Assembly: GCF_003945595.2 (NCBI RefSeq) | Contig: NW_024104532.1 | Coordinates: 7,501,501-7,565,500 of the forward strand | Origin: Pipra filicauda | Lineage: Eukaryota > Chordata > Aves > Passeriformes > Pipridae | Length of the DNA: 64,000 nucleotides | Direction of reading: 5' to 3' | Shown here: positions 60,091 to 64,000 of the stretch, piece by piece | Layout of the letters: every line of letters begins with the position of its first letter | Position numbering within the stretch: the stretch's first letter is position 1 | The notes under the pieces: generated by a model | What the model saw: the letters and a program-made list of their open reading frames with translations, nothing else | The model's database searches: none | Told to the model about the DNA's origin: nothing | Made by a program: the position numbers and the translations under genes

Positions 60091-63000
60091 CAACCAGATG
60101 CACACACGCACTCAGACACAGCTATTTATCTCTCTGTATTTATAAATATAGGCAACTCCTTTCAAGCCGTAGTAAGGCAGTGTGTGTAGTGGGAGCAGAA
60201 ATAGTGGGACTGAAAACAGCTGTTGCCTCCTGGTTCTCCCACTTGCTCCCTGGAGAAATAATATGTTGCTTATCTCCAGACAGTAGTTGATTATTTTCTC
60301 CTCTGCCTTCCCTGTTAGTGGGCTCATGGACCAGAGAAGACACAATCACAGCCCCACGTGCCTCCACTTAACTCCGAGAGAGGAAACAGTGTCCTTTGCA
60401 GTTGTTCTTCCCCGTCAGCCAGCCAGCAGTGGACTGCACAGGAGGGTGACTAATTCATGCTCTCTGACCTTCTGCATGTAAAACAAGCAATATTATCATC
60501 CTCATTTGCACTTCTTTATTATTTGCTGTAGTGATAAAATCAGAGGTTCACAGATGGGTTTGAAGTGCTGTCCTGGGCTCTTGGTGGGTGGAGTTGGCAG
60601 TGGTTACCCAGGGGGATGATGAGGTAAATACACTCCTGAGGGATTTGAGGGCCCAGGTGTGCCAGATGCCCCAGTGCTGCTGTGCTTCTTCCCTGCTCTC
60701 CAAGCTGCACTGCCTGCTCCCCTGTTCCCAGGGATGCCAGCACCCCTCCAGACCTGCAGGACTACTGCTCAGACATGGTCAGCCTCTGGTTTCATGGTTT
60801 ACCCCGTGGAATATTCTCTACTAGGGAGTAAAGAGCTGTTTTACCTCCTGCCTCATTTCATAGACTGCCACAGCCTTGAGAGGGGATTATTTTGTGTTTA
60901 ACCTGCTATCTTCAAATCACCCTTAGCTCAGGTCAGGCAAAGGATAAAATGCTAACTGAAAGCAGTCACAGCATCCAAACAAAACAACACACATGTTGCC
61001 ACAAAGGGTGTAAATGAGGAGAAAGATTCTTAATCAGATTTTAATGGAACGAGTTCTCCCTCATCTTCCAACTGTCAGCTGATCTGTAGGTTTTCCTGGC
61101 TGTCTCTCCTTTTGCATCCAGTGTATCTTATGACACCTGTTGCAGAGAACAGCTCCTTGCTGAAACAGTGTCTACTGCCCATTCTGTTTGTCCTTGTCCT
61201 TAAAGGAGAAAGCTGTTTTCTTTCTCTCCAAAACTAGTTTGTTTCTGATACCAGAAAGCAGTGCAGCTGTTCCTGTAAATTAATGGGTTTTGTCCCTTTC
61301 TGGAAGCTCCCTGTCTGTTACTCATGTTGTGTTCCCTGTACTTACCTGGCTGTTGGTGACTCCTCCCTTCCCCTTTTGGTGATTCAGTGTTTGTTTCCCA
61401 GCATGAACCCCGTTGGTTTTGGGTTTTTTTCTGAACTTAGTATTTGTCTGTCTGTTCATCCTCAAACAAGCATAATTGATACAAATGTCAAAAGGAGGTG
61501 AGTGTAGGTGGCTCCCAACTGAGACTGAGCATCCTGATAATCACCATTTTGTGAACACCAGGGGCTTGGAGCAATCGACCTCCATCATCAGGCTTCCAGC
61601 AGCCAGAAACACAAACCAATGGGTCTGAATTAATTGCCATTTTAAATGATACCTTTTCAGATTTTCTTTTGGCTCTAACCCTCCCTGGCCTTCGTTGAGC
61701 AGCTCTGTCAGTGTGACTAATGATGCTGAACGTCATCTTTACCAGATCACATCATCTTGAACAGATCACCCTAACTAGGAGTGCAGTTACACTCCATTTT
61801 CAATGGGCTATCAAGAACATCTTTATTAAGAAACCATTTTATGTCAAGCTTTAAGTGTGCTTTTCTGTTTACCTGTCTGTTTACAATTGGCATGACAGCT
61901 CTGCTTTTCCTTTGGGCACACGTAACATATTAAACAAAAAATTACTCCTGAGGCTCAAGATGGAGCTGCTTTTGCCACATCACAAGTATTTTGTGGTCCA
62001 AAATCAACTTCTGTTGATCCACAGTCAGCCTGTGGGTGTTCTCTGTGGATTCAGTTTTGGAGGAAAAGGCAGGCTAGATGTGGCATCATGACCCCACACT
62101 CCTTTATTGCATAAGAGGGAAAACTAAGCATGTGTGCTTGGAGGGAACAGATGTGGACAGTTAATTCTGTTGCCCTGACCAAGTGATTAAGGGAATTAAA
62201 CCTGGCCCATTCCATTATGCTGAGTGTCCTTACACCCACTCCTGTTTAGAAGCGAAATGCTGCTTAAAGTGAAGAGTTTTTGAAAAGCAGAGCACAAAAC
62301 AAACATTATCAATCACAGATGTGACATCTGACCTCTGTGCCTAAACACAGGCCTTGATGAATACGAGAGTCCCTTGTTGTGACCAATTGGACCATTTAAA
62401 AAAAGAACAGTGCGAGACACCCATTTGAGTTGTGAGTTGTGATTACATTTCCTGAAAATCACATCTATTAAAAAGGAGTAGGGGAGTAAATGCACACAGA
62501 AAAATTACAGTGTATTTTATCTGTAGTGTTAGGATATATTTTGTTACCGATTTTAAAGAATATTGCTCTACAGTTTTCTATCAAGTTTTGCCCTAGGGTG
62601 ATGGTTTAGAATTTTTAATTTAACTTTGTCTGTCATGATAAATGTAGAGAACTAGACAGCTGGGAAGTTGTAAAAGTCGTTTTAAAAGGGAATTACCAAG
62701 CTCCTCCACTCCAGTGGATTTAGCAAACCAAATTTTACAAAAACACTATTGATTATGCTTGTTGAAGTAAAAGCACAGTCTTATCTGTAAAATATGGCCA
62801 TGCTAATGATCTCCAATTTTTCATAATTAAAGGATCATAATGTTCCAGAACTGCTCTCCTGTAATATTAATAGAAGATTAAAGATGGGCTGCAACCTTGA
62901 ACTTCAAGCTTCAGCTTCAATGTTTTGAACTTTGTATAATGTGGTAAATATAAAAAGAAAGGTTACCAAGATCTTCACTGGCTTTTCAAGACCTGAAATG

Positions 63001-64000
63001 ATATTAGTTAAACCCTGAATTCCAGTAACTCTGTAACTCATGAAATACTCTTATTTATTAGGAGAGAAAATTGACTTACTCAGCCAAAAATAGATGAAAG
63101 GCAGGAAAAGGGTGAAAGTGGATGGCAGGTAAGTTCAGAAGCAGTACTTTATAAAGACTTTTACCTCTCCCGTCAGAAGAGAGAGTGCTGTGATGTTCCT
63201 GCCATACCACACCCTTGGACATACCTTGTGCTGTGTAGCCACCTCAGGCAGGTGGGTGTTCAGCAAATGTGATGGTTCAAGGAAAGCACAGTGGCCTCTC
63301 CTACTCAAAATCTGTGAGGATGCAAAACTACTGTCGTGTCTTCACCCTCTCCTTCAAAGCCTCCTGTCTATAGGTGAGGGCAGCAAAAGATAGATATCTT
63401 ATTCTCTCTGTTCTTCACGCTCTCTGCTGAACTCAAGGAAAAATTTGAGTTCAGCCCTATGACTTCCTGAAGCAGTCGGTGCCACATAAAAAATAAATTG
63501 CAAAAACTCCCCCATGTTTCTGAAGAAGAGCTGTGGAACTAGTCCATGCCAGTTGGTTCATTCTAATCCTCATCAATAGCCTGAGCTAAAGGAGAGCTGC
63601 TGGAACTGCCCATGGAGTGAGGGCTGGAATGTTGTAGCTGGGAACTCCCTGAGCTGATAACCAAGTGGTGCCATTGAAGCTCTGTGCAAAGGAGTGTTGG
63701 TGTTTGAATTTTACACAGGCTGATAGCTTAGACCAGTGCTCACTAGGGAAGTATGTTCAAGTGTATTTTTCAAGTGTTGATACATTAGACTGCTTAATTT
63801 TATGGTCCTGTGACTGAATGTAATTAATATTCTTAAATTAATTTCAGGCAACCTACTTAGCATTCTGTATTAGTAGGGAATTAATGCTAGTACCTATTTT
63901 GTTTTCCTATGCACAGTTACTTTGAAAATATTTGCTTTTGTCACTGCTGTTTCTAAACGAAATGAAAGCTTTTTTTTTATTTAAATTGAAAACAAATCAT
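60091..64000. other. Single-copy DNA, no recognised gene
   Basis: Includes a GC-richer patch (60.55-60.8 kb) with overlapping open stretches on both strands and stretches at about 61.50-61.80, 62.28-62.48 and 62.69-62.90 kb that read like constrained non-coding DNA (TTGAATTAATTGCC-like, GTGACCAATTGGACC, CATGCTAATGATCTCC). No transposable element, RNA gene or coding family is recognised up to the window end. Confidence 0.5.

Noticed and set aside
1..64000. tRNA, rRNA, snRNA or known microRNA genes
   Set aside because: I looked for T-loop GGTTCRA words with paired stems and for familiar microRNA seeds such as let-7, miR-9, miR-124 and miR-10/99 and found none that hold up. A covariance-model scan would be more sensitive.

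Overview
This is nuclear DNA of a bird. It is mostly A+T-rich, it has no dense block of open reading frames, and nearly every recognisable interspersed repeat is a CR1 LINE fragment. CR1 3' ends with the wording GACCTCCAAGATCATCGAG or GACCTTTAAAG followed by CCAACC are typical of birds and other sauropsids. There are no Alu, L1, B1/B2, bacterial or viral gene features. I cannot tell the order or species.

No protein-coding gene body can be recognised. The one strong gene-level landmark is a CpG island at about 40.15-41.12 kb. It has GC-rich promoter architecture: a CCAAT box in inverted orientation, no TATA box seen, GC boxes, a G-quadruplex-like block, a polypurine tract and six 13-bp units. 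A usable + strand splice donor lies at 40892. I read it as the promoter and first, probably non-coding, exon of a gene or lncRNA running rightward; leftward or bidirectional firing is not excluded. Several splice-site-bounded candidate exons lie to the right (43522-43558, 47517 onward, 48491-48522, 48961-49014) and to the left (1606-1656, 31193-31239, 36428-36549). All are low-confidence.

Layout: 1-8.9 kb is single-copy DNA with a striking long imperfect palindrome at about 4.70-4.91 kb. From 8.9 to 26.8 kb there are five CR1 remnants (8.87, 18.71, 22.10, 24.84 and 26.67 kb) and several stretches that read like conserved non-coding elements (10.7-11.3, 14.2, 16.2 and 26.5 kb). From 26.75 to 54.35 kb I see no transposable element at all. 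That block holds the CpG island, a five-copy 52-bp minisatellite (31.98-32.24 kb) and more CNE-like stretches (28.3, 31.3, 32.43 and 44.6 kb). From 54.35 to 57.2 kb there are two CR1 copies in minus orientation and a CAT microsatellite. From 57.4 to 64 kb there is single-copy DNA with one 40-bp tandem duplication.

Taken together, a TE-poor block around a CpG-island promoter with many homeodomain-type TAAT-rich stretches suggests the regulatory territory of a developmentally controlled gene. This is inference; an alignment with other bird genomes would settle it. I found no evidence of a novel enzymatic or defence system. The most unusual single object is the palindrome at 4.7-4.9 kb.
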